A stretch of DNA of 64,000 bases from Chionis minor (lineage: Eukaryota > Chordata > Aves > Charadriiformes > Chionididae). The position numbers and the translations under genes are program-made. The stretch spans positions 1 through 64,000 of the forward strand of contig VZSF01006978.1 of the NCBI GenBank assembly GCA_013398295.1. Direction: 5' to 3'. Below, in pieces: positions 51,205-62,842 of the stretch. Under the pieces are notes generated by a model that made no database searches, had not been told where the DNA came from, and saw only the letters and a program-made list of their open reading frames with translations. Positions within the stretch are counted from its first letter, which is position 1. Each line of letters starts with the position of its first letter.

Positions 51205-53690
51205 AGAAGTGCAGGAAAAAATATAATACTATAAAATTAGTAATATATGCTTCAGAATTATAAAACATCACTTTAACTGCAATAACTACAGGTGCAGTTA
51301 ATTGAAGCCTTTCCCTAGCTGAAAGCTTTTCAGAATCCAGAGTCTCTAAAAGAGTTAGAAAGTCAGACAAGTTCTTGGTAAAGTTGGGGATTAAAATACC
51401 CTTCTTAGTCTCTCAGCTGATACAGAGTCAGAAAATTATTTGTTTGGACTAACTGATCCCTTCGCAACTGTTAGAGTTTTTGGGTTTGGTTTGTGGGGAG
51501 TTTTTTTTAATTATATGTCCTTCTTTCCACTTCATAAAAAGAAACTATTTTAAAATTTTGCCAGATGTATCAATTTATTCTACCAAGCACCACAAAAGAA
51601 GTCATTTAAAGTTAGCAAAAGAAAAACACTGAGTTAGCAGACTTTTAAATTATACAAAGCTGTAGTAGCATGTGTATACTCATGGGAAAGGACACTCTCA
51701 CATAAGACAGATTATGGTACTTGTAATGCTAATTTGCACATGGGATGGACATCACACACACACACAAAAATTAATGTGGCCCCAGTGTCCCAGAGAATAC
51801 ATCGAAGGTGCTGTGAGCCGGCTGCTCCACTTGCAGTTTTTATCACTTCTGAATTGCATTTTAATAGTACATTTTTCTTTTGTTCAGACATGAAAGAAAA
51901 TTGGCTTTCTCAGGGGACTGGATAGCTGAGAAGACAAGGCTAGCAGTTTAGGGATTTGCCCATATATGCATGGAATTTAGTTGAGGCATAGTATTCATAT
52001 TGAATTATGAATGCTATGTCTGTAAAATTTATACACAAAATGGCAAAAAATAATTCTTGAGGGCAGTAGAAGATAAAGTAAATTATCATAGTTTTCCCTT
52101 TAAAATTTCCTACATAGAGGTTTTGATTTTACTGTGGATCAGTTAATCTTCATCCTTTTGGCAAACCAATAGTCAGAGTAATCTATGTTTTACCATGATT
52201 CCAAACAAAAAAATACGTATATCGTAACACTAAGATACAGCTAACAGTGTATTGTACATGTAGTTTATCGCATATGTGATCTTCTGCATTCTGCTGCATA
52301 TCTGCTCTAAGATCATTAACCGGAGTATGTGCCAGTATGAGTATGTGGAATGTATGTCTATGAGAAAAAAAATGAAAACAACCACAAGTTTTTGAGGAAG
52401 AAGATTGAACAATAAAAAATATTAGCATTAAAGTGAGAGAACAATTAAAATATAATAGATTATAATAGGATAAAGTAGTCTAAAGTAGAAACTTTCTTTT
52501 TTTCTCCTGTCTATAGTTCTGCTGTCAGAGCCTAGTGGCTAGGGCCTTACAGCGATAACATTCTAACTACAAGAAAGGATCATATACTTGCAAATTCAAT
52601 GTCTGTTTAAAGCAAGTAAGACTTTTCATTATTCTACATAAATAAGTAATTAAAAAGAACATTAAAACAGTTTTTTTCATTAAATAGGGTAACCAAATTA
52701 ATGGGAGTCATACAAAAGTCATTATACCCCCACAACCAATAATAATAGTAAAAAACAATAGCACTGCAAAACACTTCAGTAATGGTATTGTGTTCTGTAG
52801 CTCTACATATACACCTGACAGCTTTTCCCAAATTAATGACAGTATGTGCTCTGAATGTGACAGAAGAGTGATGGAAGGAGAAGAAAATTAAATCCAGACA
52901 CTGGTATGATGCAACTATCAACTGCACAAGTTTAGACCTCAATATTCCCATCTCCCCTCTCCAAAAAAAAAACACCACACACCAAAAACCCCTCACTCGC
53001 AGGATTCTTGCATCTGGGTTTCAGCTTTTCCTTGCTATTTAAGCATAAATTCAGAAATTCTTAAAGGTTTGCAGTAAATACGACAGAGACAGAAGTAGCA
53101 GGATCAAAGAAGAATTAAAGTCCATATCAATGTTATATTGTGCCATAAAGCATAAGCATAAGCTGAGTCTTTCCAAAAGTTGATGATTTAATGGGAGGTG
53201 AACTTCCCCTAAAGAAATAAATTTTAAAATGAAAAAGTATTTCATTTCACCTCACCACAAAAGCTTGAATGAGAGATACGCTAGAGAATACATTCTAGAT
53301 GGGGAAAGAGTTGGAACCAAAAAATCGGAAACTACCTCAGGTTCTATAGATAGTATTATTACACATGCACAACCCAGGGGAGGACCAGGACCAAAGCTGG
53401 CATTGTCACTGGCAATGAAGGCCAGCTGCACTGCTGCCAGGACCACACTATGTTGAACTTAATTAGCATAAAGACTTAGTAGTCAGTCCTGGACCTGACA
53501 GCTGCTGGTGGCATGTATTTAAATTTCAAAAGATACTTCAATATTTATTGTTAATAAAAACGAAAATTGCTCTCTCCTTTCACTCATCCTATCCTGTACT
53601 TCCCTGCTACTATTAATTTCTTCTTTCTAATCCTTCTTTTCCCCACTTTTTTAGCCCCTCATGACTTTTCTTCCTGCATTCCTCACCTAC

Positions 53691-53835
53691 CATTTCTGCC
53701 CTCCATTCTGTCTCTGCTACTGTAGTATCTCTCACTATTGCGACAGGTGACGGAAGAGACCTTTTAGATGCTGAAGGCTTTCTATTTGGATCAACCGAGA
53801 CAGTAGAAGAAGCGGTAGGTACTGGGCTCTGGTGG
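53691..53835 (-). CDS. Candidate alternative coding exon
   Basis: On the minus strand an excellent pyrimidine-rich acceptor (ctctctcctctcatgtcgccacag) precedes a 145-nt stretch that reads 48 codons after one completing base and ends GAAATG before gtaggtgagg, which offers two donor choices. The translation is serine/proline-rich and looks like a disordered linker (PTASSTVSVDPNRKPSASKR, then SLPSPVAIVRDTTVAETEW). It accepts the phase left by the 58.9 kb exon and ends in phase 0, exactly as the 49.2 kb exon does. Both cannot be joined in series, because the 49.2 kb exon then hits a stop. They could therefore be mutually exclusive, or this is a chance open frame in GC-richer DNA. Confidence 0.3.
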
Positions 53836-55699
53836 CTGTGGCGACATGAGAGGAGAGAGCAGCAGCACAAATAGGAAGGAGGATTTGACAGGTCCATCAT
53901 TCACTGCTGGGCAGCAGCATCCCAACACTATACAGTACCTGCTAACAGAACAGTCCAGAGGTATTCACTTTTTCCTGAATTTAAGTGGGAGCAAAAAACT
54001 AGAGTGGTCCTTCAGCGTGTTCTCTGGACCTCCCAAGAGGCAAAATCGCAGGAGTCTAGCAGTTCAAGCATGTAACCCTGACACCAGAAATGCTTCAAGT
54101 TTTACCCGGGCTTCTGAGAAGGAACAGGCGGTAGATCTACTGCCAGACTGCCATATGTGCTGCACTACCAGGGCCCAATAAGAAATATTAAAACCAGAAG
54201 GAACATTCTGCTTACAAATACTATGAAAGTTTGAATAAGTATGTATGAAAAGGTTTGTATGTACTGTACATTTTTGTAATTTAGTAGTAAAAATACTACC
54301 AAAATCTTAACACTAGATGTGTGATAATGTTGTTAAATTTTTATCTAAAGTGGTTCTATTCATTAGCAATTCAATTCCTTGTTGTCTTTATCTAATTCAA
54401 ATAAAACAATTTTATCTCACTTTGAAGACGACCATGAACAAGCAGCTCCAAAAAAAACCATACTTCTGTATCAGGAAGCTGTGAATCTTCTATCTTTTTG
54501 TCTTTAAATAAAACATGAAATTAATTTTAAGCTTTCAGATTTGTATTATACCTGAAGTAATTTCTTCATCAAATCTAACAATGTGTATCTTTTCACTCAG
54601 GGAACAAAGGAGGAAGCACAATGGTTTTCCATATCAAAACAACTGCAGCAGAGCAGCCATTATTTAGTTCATAATGAGTGCATATTAAAATCAAAGTGTT
54701 ATTTACAAAATTAAAGACAGACTATTTTACTTGACACATCAAGTCAGATTACCTTTAGCATAGTATTTTTGCCATAAGAAACTTATTTTGGGTGCCTTAT
54801 TACCAATACTTTCTACAGTAACATACTAAATGCATATATTTTCAATAAACTATCAATCACTTTTATCCTAACATCAGTAAGTCTAAGCAAAAAACAGCCA
54901 GAGGTTTCTTAACCCCTGTCTTCAATAATGTAAAGTGGCAAGGAAAAGAATAGCCTACTTCATGTAGGAAGTAAGAGAGATCTCTTCTGCAGCAAAATCC
55001 GGAACTTCTTAATTATACACAGACTTATTATCTGCATCCCCAGTGCTATAAAGTACCAGAACTTCATTAGAAAAATTAAGATGGAAAAATGAAGGCACTA
55101 CTTTGTAAATTTCCAGTGGAAATTAGCTGGAAGAAGCAGAGGAATACTGGATCAAAAGAGGGTAATCATGCTTAACTGTGCCCTAGAGCACCCGCATGTA
55201 TAATACGATTTGCACAGTAACTACCTCTCCTATTACTGCTTGTTTGGAGTATTCTGTGTTAATGGGGTTAGCTAATTTAGTATTTTAACTTAAAAAGACT
55301 CTGCTGATTAATAAATGTTGCACACTGTGCTAGTAATTAAAATAAATGGAAGTTACAAATAGAAGTTGAATTGTTAAGAAAACATTATCTGAAAATATAT
55401 GATAATCCCTGTTTATCATAATACAATAACAGTCCAGAAAATATGCTAATTGCTGAAGTTGCACAGCATATGAAAAACTAAGTATAATTTGAAAAAAGTT
55501 CAGATGTGTTATGTTTGTATGACGTAAAAACGTAGTAGCCATTTTCACTGCAACTGTCAGAAATACAGTAAATTATCTTATAAATCTAGAAATTAAAAGA
55601 TTTTTTTTTCAAAAGTCCTAAATCTTAGAGTGACTTGCTTTTTAAATGCTATCACCACTAAAACCAGGCAGCTCATAACACTGATGCTCTCCAAGTATA

Positions 55700-55985
55700 G
55701 GGCCCATTTAGGTCATTAGCTTCTCTGTAAGCGTACCTTTCACGCACAGCGCTGCGTAGAGCAGAGGCACCTGCACTGGTTCTAAAGGAAAGCATTATCC
55801 TGCTGGGAAAAAGCCCGTGAGGAGCTTGGTGCTGCAGCATTCGCACAGCCCGTGAGAGGCCGGCAGCACACGCTTTGTGCTCTGCTGCACACAAGTGAAC
55901 CCACGTGCTCAGGACAAGCTCGACTGTCTCCGGTACGGCACCGAGCACGGGCAGAGCCACAAGCTGAGATGCTTTGCCTCATGTC
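55700..55985. other. GC- and CpG-rich patch within AT-rich intron
   Basis: About 290 bp with clearly raised GC and several CpGs, against an AT-rich background. Open frames cross it on both strands (95 codons on the minus strand, 88 on the plus), as expected where stop codons are rare. No motif or splice pair stands out. Possible explanations are an intragenic regulatory island, a remnant of a GC-rich insertion, or a small exon that I cannot delimit. Confidence 0.4.
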
Positions 55986-58943
55986 ACACCAAAAGGCTAC
56001 AAGAAATCAGGAAGCCTCAGCCTTGCGCTATTGCTGGTTTAATCCCTATTCTATCACCACATTGCAAGTCATTCTGATGTATGTTAACTTTATAAAGATG
56101 TTTAGGAGTGTACTTTGAAGCACGAGGCATATTCCGCGAGACAGATTTCAGCGAAGTTCATGAAAATAATTTACGTTTTTGTTCTCTGGAAAATTAGGCC
56201 ACCATGCAGCTGCATGCAACTGAATAAAGAACTTTTCATGCTTAGTGATGTAAATCTGTTGGATCCAGCAGTCGGTGCTTCAAACTAGATACTAGTTTAT
56301 TAGGTAGCCATCCCAAAGGAGTCCAATTGTCATTCCTATCCAAGCACAGGGGGAAATCACTTCATTTGTATGAAAAATAGTACAATAAGGCAGTAACAGC
56401 TTCAATTACATGAGAAAAAGGAATAATTCTTATTAGGCTAGCTTACCCAGTTGCTCTTTCATTACAAGATAGGAAATTCCAGCAGTTGCTTCAAGCAAGT
56501 ACAACACTCTCTCTTACTTTCATTTGCACTGCTTCTGCCTGCCTCACTCTCCCACAGCTTTTTCAATTATTTTTGCATTTTATCAGAAGCAAAAACTTTC
56601 TTGGAACTTGAAACACTTACAGAAAACATATTGCCTCTTTAAAGAACCCTGATAATCAGAAGTGAGTGAGAATTCTGAATGTTGTTGGAAATTGCAGGTA
56701 TACATTGAAAATTTTTCTGTCTTAAGAGATATCACACAATATTCACTCTGGAAATATATAAATCAGGGATTCAGCTTGTTATTTTATGCAAACACAAGCT
56801 TTCTCAACAAATGCCACACACTTTTGCTGTTCATTCTCTCCTTATTTTCTAAAATAGAAGAATAATCAGCGTAGGAAGCACTACCAGGAAGAAATAGAGT
56901 CCCAAAGTACACAATTACACAGAAAGAGACAGAAATTTGTCAATTCATAACAGACACTGCTGAGAAGAAACTACTGTAGAATCTGGTAACCCTTTGCTGA
57001 CTCCTCCCTGGAGACCAGCATCCCACACAGCAGCTGCAGCATTACTAGTGAGCGTTAGTCCTGATGACCTGCAACACTGTCATCACCTTTTCAAGGATAC
57101 AGATGTGACCCTTGCATGGTTGGTTGAATATGAAGCACAATCGGAATGATCACAGCCTGAAAATGTATAATACGCTATGCATTTAGCAAGCACGAGGCTG
57201 AGAATCATTGGTGTTAGCACATCACTCCTGTGCATTAAGAATGGCACCAAACACTTCCTTACCCATAAGGTAAATAAAGACCTCTGATCAATTAATTCCT
57301 TCCAAAGTTGGAAACTCTGCATTTATACTGCTCAAGAGCAAAGCTTCACAATTCACTCACCGAAAAGTCAGGGGAATATTTATTACAAGATCTGACCTTC
57401 TGAAACTGTTGACACAGTGATGTCCAGGGTAAACATCAAATAAAGACTGGGCAATATAGTCATGCCTATAAATTGAAGCTATCATCTGTCTTCACTTGGA
57501 ATTCATCAGTCAAAACTTATTCATTGACAAGAACACTTTAAATTAGAGCTAGAAAATTAATTATTACCCAGTGTTTTGTTTGGTGGTTTGTTTTTTGGTG
57601 TTTTAATTCCACCAGCAGAAGCTAGAAATAAAAATAAATCTAAAAATGGCCTAGATTTAAGCTGAGATGTGAAAGTTAAGCTGCTGCCCTCTCTCCCCAG
57701 TAAATTAAAGAATACTGAGAGGAATAAAAAAAATGAAGTACATTTTCACTTGTAATTTAACTCAGTTACATTTTTGGTATGAAAGCAATAAGTAGTACTA
57801 GATCTCACTTTTGGCACCACATATAAAAAGTAACATTACCTAGAAGCGGAAAATTAGCCAAACTAAGAGATTTATTTTTTTTCCTTTCGAAACAGTTTTT
57901 GAGTGGAATTTCCATTTAAAGTCACCGTTAATACTAAATCAGGGAAAATGTGAAGAAAATGATCCAACATTAAAAACATAAAAGCCAAACCATGCAACTA
58001 CAATTGATTCTGGCATTCTTAAGTCCCAGTCCTGAAGCTGGCACATTGTGACACAGAGCTGATAGAAAAGCTTGAAACAGATCAAAGATAGCAAAGCATC
58101 ATGTCCCAGTGAATCAGTGGATGACAGGCTGCTCATGAGGAAAAATGATTCCTTTCTGCCCTGAATTCTGATATTAAAGTGTCAAAGGGTTGCCATGAGC
58201 AGTGAATTCAAGAGAAGAGTTGACAAAACATACTTTGTTAACTACAAAGCCGGAGCAGGTGATTTAACAAGACGATTGGACAAAAGAATTCCATCGTAAG
58301 AAAAGACTTGTAAATATTCTGGCAGTAGCCTTAAATCTTTTGGGGTGGATTATGTCTGTATTTGGGATTGTATGGAAAAGAACTGGCCTGTCTGACAGTC
58401 TTACAGATGCTATGGCTTAGGAACCCAAACTGCTTCAAAGATGCTTACAGTTTTTGCATCATGTTCTAACATGCGCAACACATGCCCCCTTCCCTTCCAA
58501 GTGAGCTTTGGTAGTCTACTGGGAGAGAAAGCAAGTCTCATTGGCATGCAGCACCACTTTTTCCCCTCATAGTCTGTAAGTTCCCTGAATATGAAGACTG
58601 AAACAGGATTTTTTCCCCTTGGCAAGATGCATGTGGCAAAACAGAATTTGCATTTGTTTTCTTATTTCCCATTAAACCCATCTGTTGCATCACATATTAT
58701 TATTACAAGTTCTTCTACAGATTCATAGATATGGATGGTACATGTCACACAATTACAAGATAGGGTCTCTGCCCTGAACAGTTTATAAGCTAAGGACACA
58801 GAATTTAGAAGTACGTACATGGAATGTTTGCTAGTAAGCTGTCAGGTTTGACATTTCGTTTTGTCAGGCATGAAAGGTTTCTGAAAGTAACGGAATAAAG
58901 AAAACATTCTCATAACAATATACAAAAAAAATAAAGAACTTAC

Positions 58944-59095
58944 TCATTGTCATGTATACGGTTTCTCCATTCCTCCTTTTTCATTTCCTCTCTGGCCTTC
59001 TCTAGCGGTGAATTGATTGATGCTGCCACTCGCAAGGTTGGTTCCAAAGGCTTGTACCGCTGCCGCAATACTTCAGCGGTATCACGGAAAGGCCC
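58944..59095 (-). CDS. Coding exon of an unnamed minus-strand gene
   Basis: The minus strand reads ctatacctttcag / exon / gtaagttc. The 152-nt exon starts in phase 0 and codes 50 residues plus two bases. It opens GPFRDTAEVLRQRYKPLEP, followed by a short hydrophobic-polar stretch and a charged helix-like segment EKAREEMKKEEWRNRIHDN. Several CpGs persist (cgtgat, ttgcgg, agcggt, ttgcga, accgta), which is unusual in the AT-rich surroundings and typical of exons under selection. It joins in frame to the 49.2 kb exon, giving about 96 continuous residues. There is no signal peptide or membrane segment. I do not recognise the protein. A cytoplasmic structural or ciliary protein is possible but unproven. 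Confidence 0.78.
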
Positions 59096-59900
59096 CTGAA
59101 AGGTATAGGATAACGTAAGTGTTTTATTGTAGGGTTACAGTTCTTTTCTTTCCTTCTTTTATTCATGACACATCACTGATGAAAGAAGACATAGAATGTC
59201 TGGGAAGCAGAGCAAGACTTTTCTTCCAAAAATAATTAAAGCAGTTCATTTTGATAGAGAGTTACAGATAACACAGAGGTTGATAACATGCTCGAAAGCT
59301 CCAAAGAGAGAATGAGAAATATGAACTCCAGATTTATTTAACTACTAATAAATATTTATTATTTTAAAACAATACATTGTTAGAATTGATTAGGAAAACT
59401 TAATTTTTCCTTAGAGGAAAATACTGCTGAAATAAAATCTGATACAGAAGTATTAACTGCATCTAGATTCTGCTTAAGCAGAAAGCTTCTATTTTTTTCC
59501 TTTTCATAGGAAAAATAATGTTTTACCTTAAAGAACATGCTTTTTTCCATTTAACTATAAAGCTGCCTGGAAGGGAACTTAATACATGACTCAAGCAATA
59601 ATTCTTCTAATACAATTCAAACTAATTACTTCAATAACATGGGTGTATAGTCCATTTTTTGAAAAGTCTAATTCTACATTAATCTCATTATTTTAAAAGA
59701 AAACTGAAAGCTGATAATTCTTTCACAAGTCTCTCTCTCTATACACATATATATCTTTTTTCCAGAATATATTGTTTAATAACTGTTTATATCAACTACC
59801 ATTTAACAACATAGGTAAATAGCAGCAGGAAGTCCTTTCCTGTATTGTGAAAGTGACATATCCTACGTCTTGCTTTTAATACTAACCAATAAGAACTTAC

Positions 59901-59950
59901 CTGGAGTATAATTAGTGCCATATTACACTCAGGACAGTTTAGTGGCAACC
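59901..59950 (-). CDS. Probable coding exon upstream of the 58.9 kb exon
   Basis: The sequence ends ACTCCAG before gtaagttc, one of the strongest donors in the window, and begins after aaatctag. The 50-nt exon takes two bases and reads 16 codons (LPLNCPECNMALIILQ) to phase 0, which is what the 58.9 kb exon needs. The frame stays open further upstream, so an earlier acceptor (ttaattag, adding 18 nt) is possible. An in-frame ATG seven codons before the donor could instead be the translation start, making this the first coding exon. The CPxC pair is suggestive of a metal site but too short to interpret. Splice strength and phase agreement support it, but its length is small. Confidence 0.45.
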
Positions 59951-61098
59951 CTAGATTTAGAAGTGCTGCTAATTAATTTTTATTTTATTTTCGTTATTGT
60001 TGGTCCTGCAATGAACTAGTGAAACCTTCTGAAACTATGAACAGACAAAGAACCCTAATCACAGCCTTCATTCTTAAAGACATCCTTCTTTAAATAGGTT
60101 ATCACTAACAAGTCACAGCTGGAGTTACTGCAAGCACTGAGTGAAGACTGTGGGGCTAATAAAAAGAAATGATTCACGCCTCATTTATGTTCACTTATGT
60201 TTTACATTAATAGAAACCAATAATAGGAACCAGTTACCATAAAAGTCATGGACCGTAAATAACACAAATGGCAAATAAGTATCATCTAGTACTTTTCACA
60301 GCTGGACAGGAGGATTGCTATATTTGAGAGTAGTTAATGGATTTTTATTGGAACTTTATTTTTAAAGGCACAGCACTATGGCTTGGAGATCTTTTAAAAA
60401 GTCCTGGAAAGCAAGTGAGCATAATTAGACTTTTTGCAAATATTTTCTTGCTTCTATTTTCTAAGTCTGCATAAAAAAACTATGTTCAATTAATATGACC
60501 ACAATAAGTGTTTAAAAACAGAATGAAAAGTGTTATTGCCTGTTAGAGAATAGTTAATACTAGAACAGGTCATTAAAACTAGTAGGCAGCATTCTAGTAA
60601 TATATAATCTGATGATCAAGTTATAAAAAAAGTTTAAAATTTATAATAAAAAACGAATACTCTGTATTGCACGATGTTTTCACGAAGTGGATATAAGGAC
60701 CAAAGAAGAAAGAAATGTACTATTGTCAAATAATATCAAGATAAATGTTTGCTTTTAGAAAGTAGTCTTTTGGAATATTGTATTTCTTGTTCATTGCAAA
60801 ATATTGACTCATATTCCATCAGGGTAAGGGCCAAAGCAGATATCCAAGCAAGGATTTTTTTCCATCTGTAATTTTTAAGGCCTTTTAACTCTTTCACAAT
60901 CCATAGTTCAAATGAAATTGATAGAGTCTAACTACTAAAGGAAGGAGGGGGGAAAGAGCATAGCTAAGCAAAGGTCTCTCAAACAAGGCCATGTCACCAC
61001 TAATGAAAGTGAGTATCTATGTTGGAATATTAAGATAATTCTAAACATTCCCTGCAGATTTTTCCATTCCTCTGAATCATGTATTTGAAGAAACTTAC
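59951..61098. other. Gene-free stretch, presumed intron or 5' flank
   Basis: AT-rich DNA with no recognised feature. It is the intron if the small upstream candidates are real, and the 5' flank if the ATG in the 59.9 kb exon is the start. Confidence 0.4.
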
Positions 61099-61136
61099 CT
61101 AGACACCTACGGAATACAGCTAAAACGATGAGACCT
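61099..61136 (-). other. Candidate 38-nt exon
   Basis: Acceptor gcattttttag and donor gtaagttt enclose 38 nt with two CpGs. Only one frame is open (one completing base, 12 codons, one trailing base), and that phase links correctly to the 59.9 kb exon. It could equally be a 5' untranslated exon. It abuts a CR1 tail 18 bp further right. Too short for confidence. Confidence 0.22.
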
Positions 61137-61153
61137 CTAAAAAATGCATTTAC

Positions 61154-61225
61154 CTAGCAGGGGTGTAGGACTAGATGATCTCTAGAGGTCCCTTCAACGC
61201 CTACCATTCTCTGATTCTGTGATTT
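61154..61225 (+). mobile_element. CR1 LINE 3' tail fragment
   Basis: The plus strand reads 'gcaggggtgtaggactagatgatctctagaggtcccttcaacgcctaccattctctgattctgtgattt', the terminal segment of CR1 including the ATTCTRTGATT-type octamer repeats at its 3' end. About 72 bp remain, oriented opposite to the minus-strand gene. Confidence 0.92.
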
Positions 61226-61773
61226 CCATTTTACAAGATTAAGATCTGTGGAATCTGAAGTCAAATGATGCTTACAAATGTTTTCAAATTGGCAGTGCCT
61301 GCAAGCATTTCATGTTCCTGGGGAGGTCAGGCTAGGAAAGGAAGGGAGGGAGTCAACCAACAGTTTTCACCCTGAAAACAAATCACACCACTCTCTGTTC
61401 TATGTTTGGAATTTGTATTGAGTAACATAAATCTTCTTACTGACAAATAAAGATTAGCAGATCGTCGTTCTTACTACTTTACCATAAAATCGGAAACTTA
61501 TGAAAAAAATTATGATCAACATGAAATCGTATGTTCTTCATTGCCCCCATTCAAGGAAAGCTAACAGCATGCAAAAAAATCCCTTAAAAATGGCAATGTG
61601 CTTTCTTTTATTAATGCCTTCTAATGAACAGATGACTAATTTTAGCATTATCTGTGTTCCCATAAAACTGTAATTCTAGTTAGCTCAGTAATAAAAATGA
61701 CTGATCTAATTGATGTATAAGCATCATCAAAACTTTTCTTTTAAATACACTGTCTTACACACACAGAGCTTAC
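61226..61773. other. Gene-free stretch
   Basis: Unique AT-rich DNA with nothing recognised. Confidence 0.4.
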
Positions 61774-61799
61774 CTATAAAATGCTAAATACCCATTTCC
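61774..61799 (-). other. Candidate 26-nt microexon
   Basis: A very good acceptor (attagcttactcttag) and donor (TTATAG before gtaagctc) enclose 26 nt. One frame is open (GNGYLAFY plus two bases), and its phase would feed the 61.1 kb candidate. Microexons exist in vertebrate genes, but a 26-nt open frame carries almost no information by itself. Confidence 0.18.
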
Positions 61800-62135
61800 C
61801 TAAGAGTAAGCTAATAGATAGCCAATTTATGTTCTTTTAAACATATATAATTGACTTTCTCATATAAAATACCCAACCCTATGAGCAATACACATTTTAG
61901 ATACCTGAAAGAACAATGAAGTAACAAATGACTCACAGTGGGCCATACAGATATTAGAAAAAGAAGCTCGCTGCCAAAAATTGTTGCCACAGAGAACTAG
62001 GACACAAGTATATCTAGTAATTAAGTTCCTTATTGTCACACCAGACAACTTTTAGGATGATGTGTTCTGATGGGTTTTCATTTCCAGCTGTTTCATCAGC
62101 TCAAACCAGTGTCCTTTTCTTAGACATACAACCCT

Positions 62136-62233
62136 AAATTGTCAAAGTGTTGTGCAGGGATTTAGCCGTGTGACTCCCATTAACATCAATAAGAGTCGCG
62201 CAGCTAAATCCACGCACTGTGCTTTGAAAATTT
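62136..62233. repeat. 98-bp imperfect palindrome, probable ancient palindromic transposon
   Basis: The left arm (aaattgtcaaagtgttgtgc then gggatttagc) is mirrored by the right arm (gctaaatcc then acgcactgtgctttgaaaat), with mismatches. The centre reads gactcccattaacatcaataagagtc, also nearly self-complementary. Central 'ccattgacttcaatgg'-like palindromes are characteristic of old non-autonomous repeats in amniotes. Family naming would need a library search. Confidence 0.6.
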
Positions 62234-62771
62234 ACCCCACAGTGTACATCCCAGGGTGCTGAAAGGATTAAAGTATTATATAGTAAATTCCCTCTTTGAG
62301 GTGCAGAAAATAAACAGAACTCTTCTGGTTTGTTCTAAAAGGCTATCTGTGCATGACTGCTGTGCGTGCGTCTGAACTAGAAAGGTCTGTAAAATATTAG
62401 AAATCCAAAGAGAAGCTTGTAAAATACTTTGTATACAGTAAAGCGGTTTTGCAAGAGCAACTTAACAATGGAAAACCTCTGAGTTCCCTCTTTATTTAAA
62501 AGCGTGACTCCTTTACCATGTCTGCTAGGCAAAATCTTTTCCTCTATCCTGAGAGACGGTGCATTCCGTCACATCCCACTGAAGGACCATCATAGGCCCT
62601 GTGGTCCCAGAAGGTAAAGCTATAACGTCATATTTATCTCAACTCCAAACTCCCTGATCACCCAAACTGTCTGTTGGCTCACACTTTGTCTCAATTCTAA
62701 TGTGAGTCAATGATTTCATTCAAGGAGGAAGCTCGAGCAGTCAAGTTAGGGAGAGCATAAGGAGGGAAAGA

Positions 62772-62800
62772 TAACTTCAGGGAGAATTGCCCTGAAGTTA
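62772..62800. repeat. Perfect 11-bp inverted repeat, 7-nt loop
   Basis: taacttcaggg and ccctgaagtta flank agaattg. It is 43 bp past the donor edge of the 62.9 kb exon candidate on the minus strand. A transcript would form a stable stem. No known element matches. Confidence 0.65.
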
Positions 62801-62842
62801 ATCCTTACTGTTGCAAGCAGTGTGGGTCTCTGTGTGTCTCAC

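Larger units (their letters stand above)
49371..58943 (-). other. Intron of about 9.6 kb between two coding exons
   Basis: Bounded by the donor after the 58.9 kb exon and the acceptor of the 49.2 kb exon. It contains a plus-strand protein-like frame at 50,222-50,407, a solo LTR (50,531-51,199), a possible alternative exon (53,691-53,835) and a GC-rich patch (55,700-55,985). The rest is AT-rich DNA with no recognised feature. Confidence 0.6.
61800..62842. other. Non-coding stretch with two inverted repeats
   Basis: Holds the palindromic repeat at 62,136-62,233 and the perfect hairpin at 62,772-62,800. No other feature seen. Confidence 0.45.
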
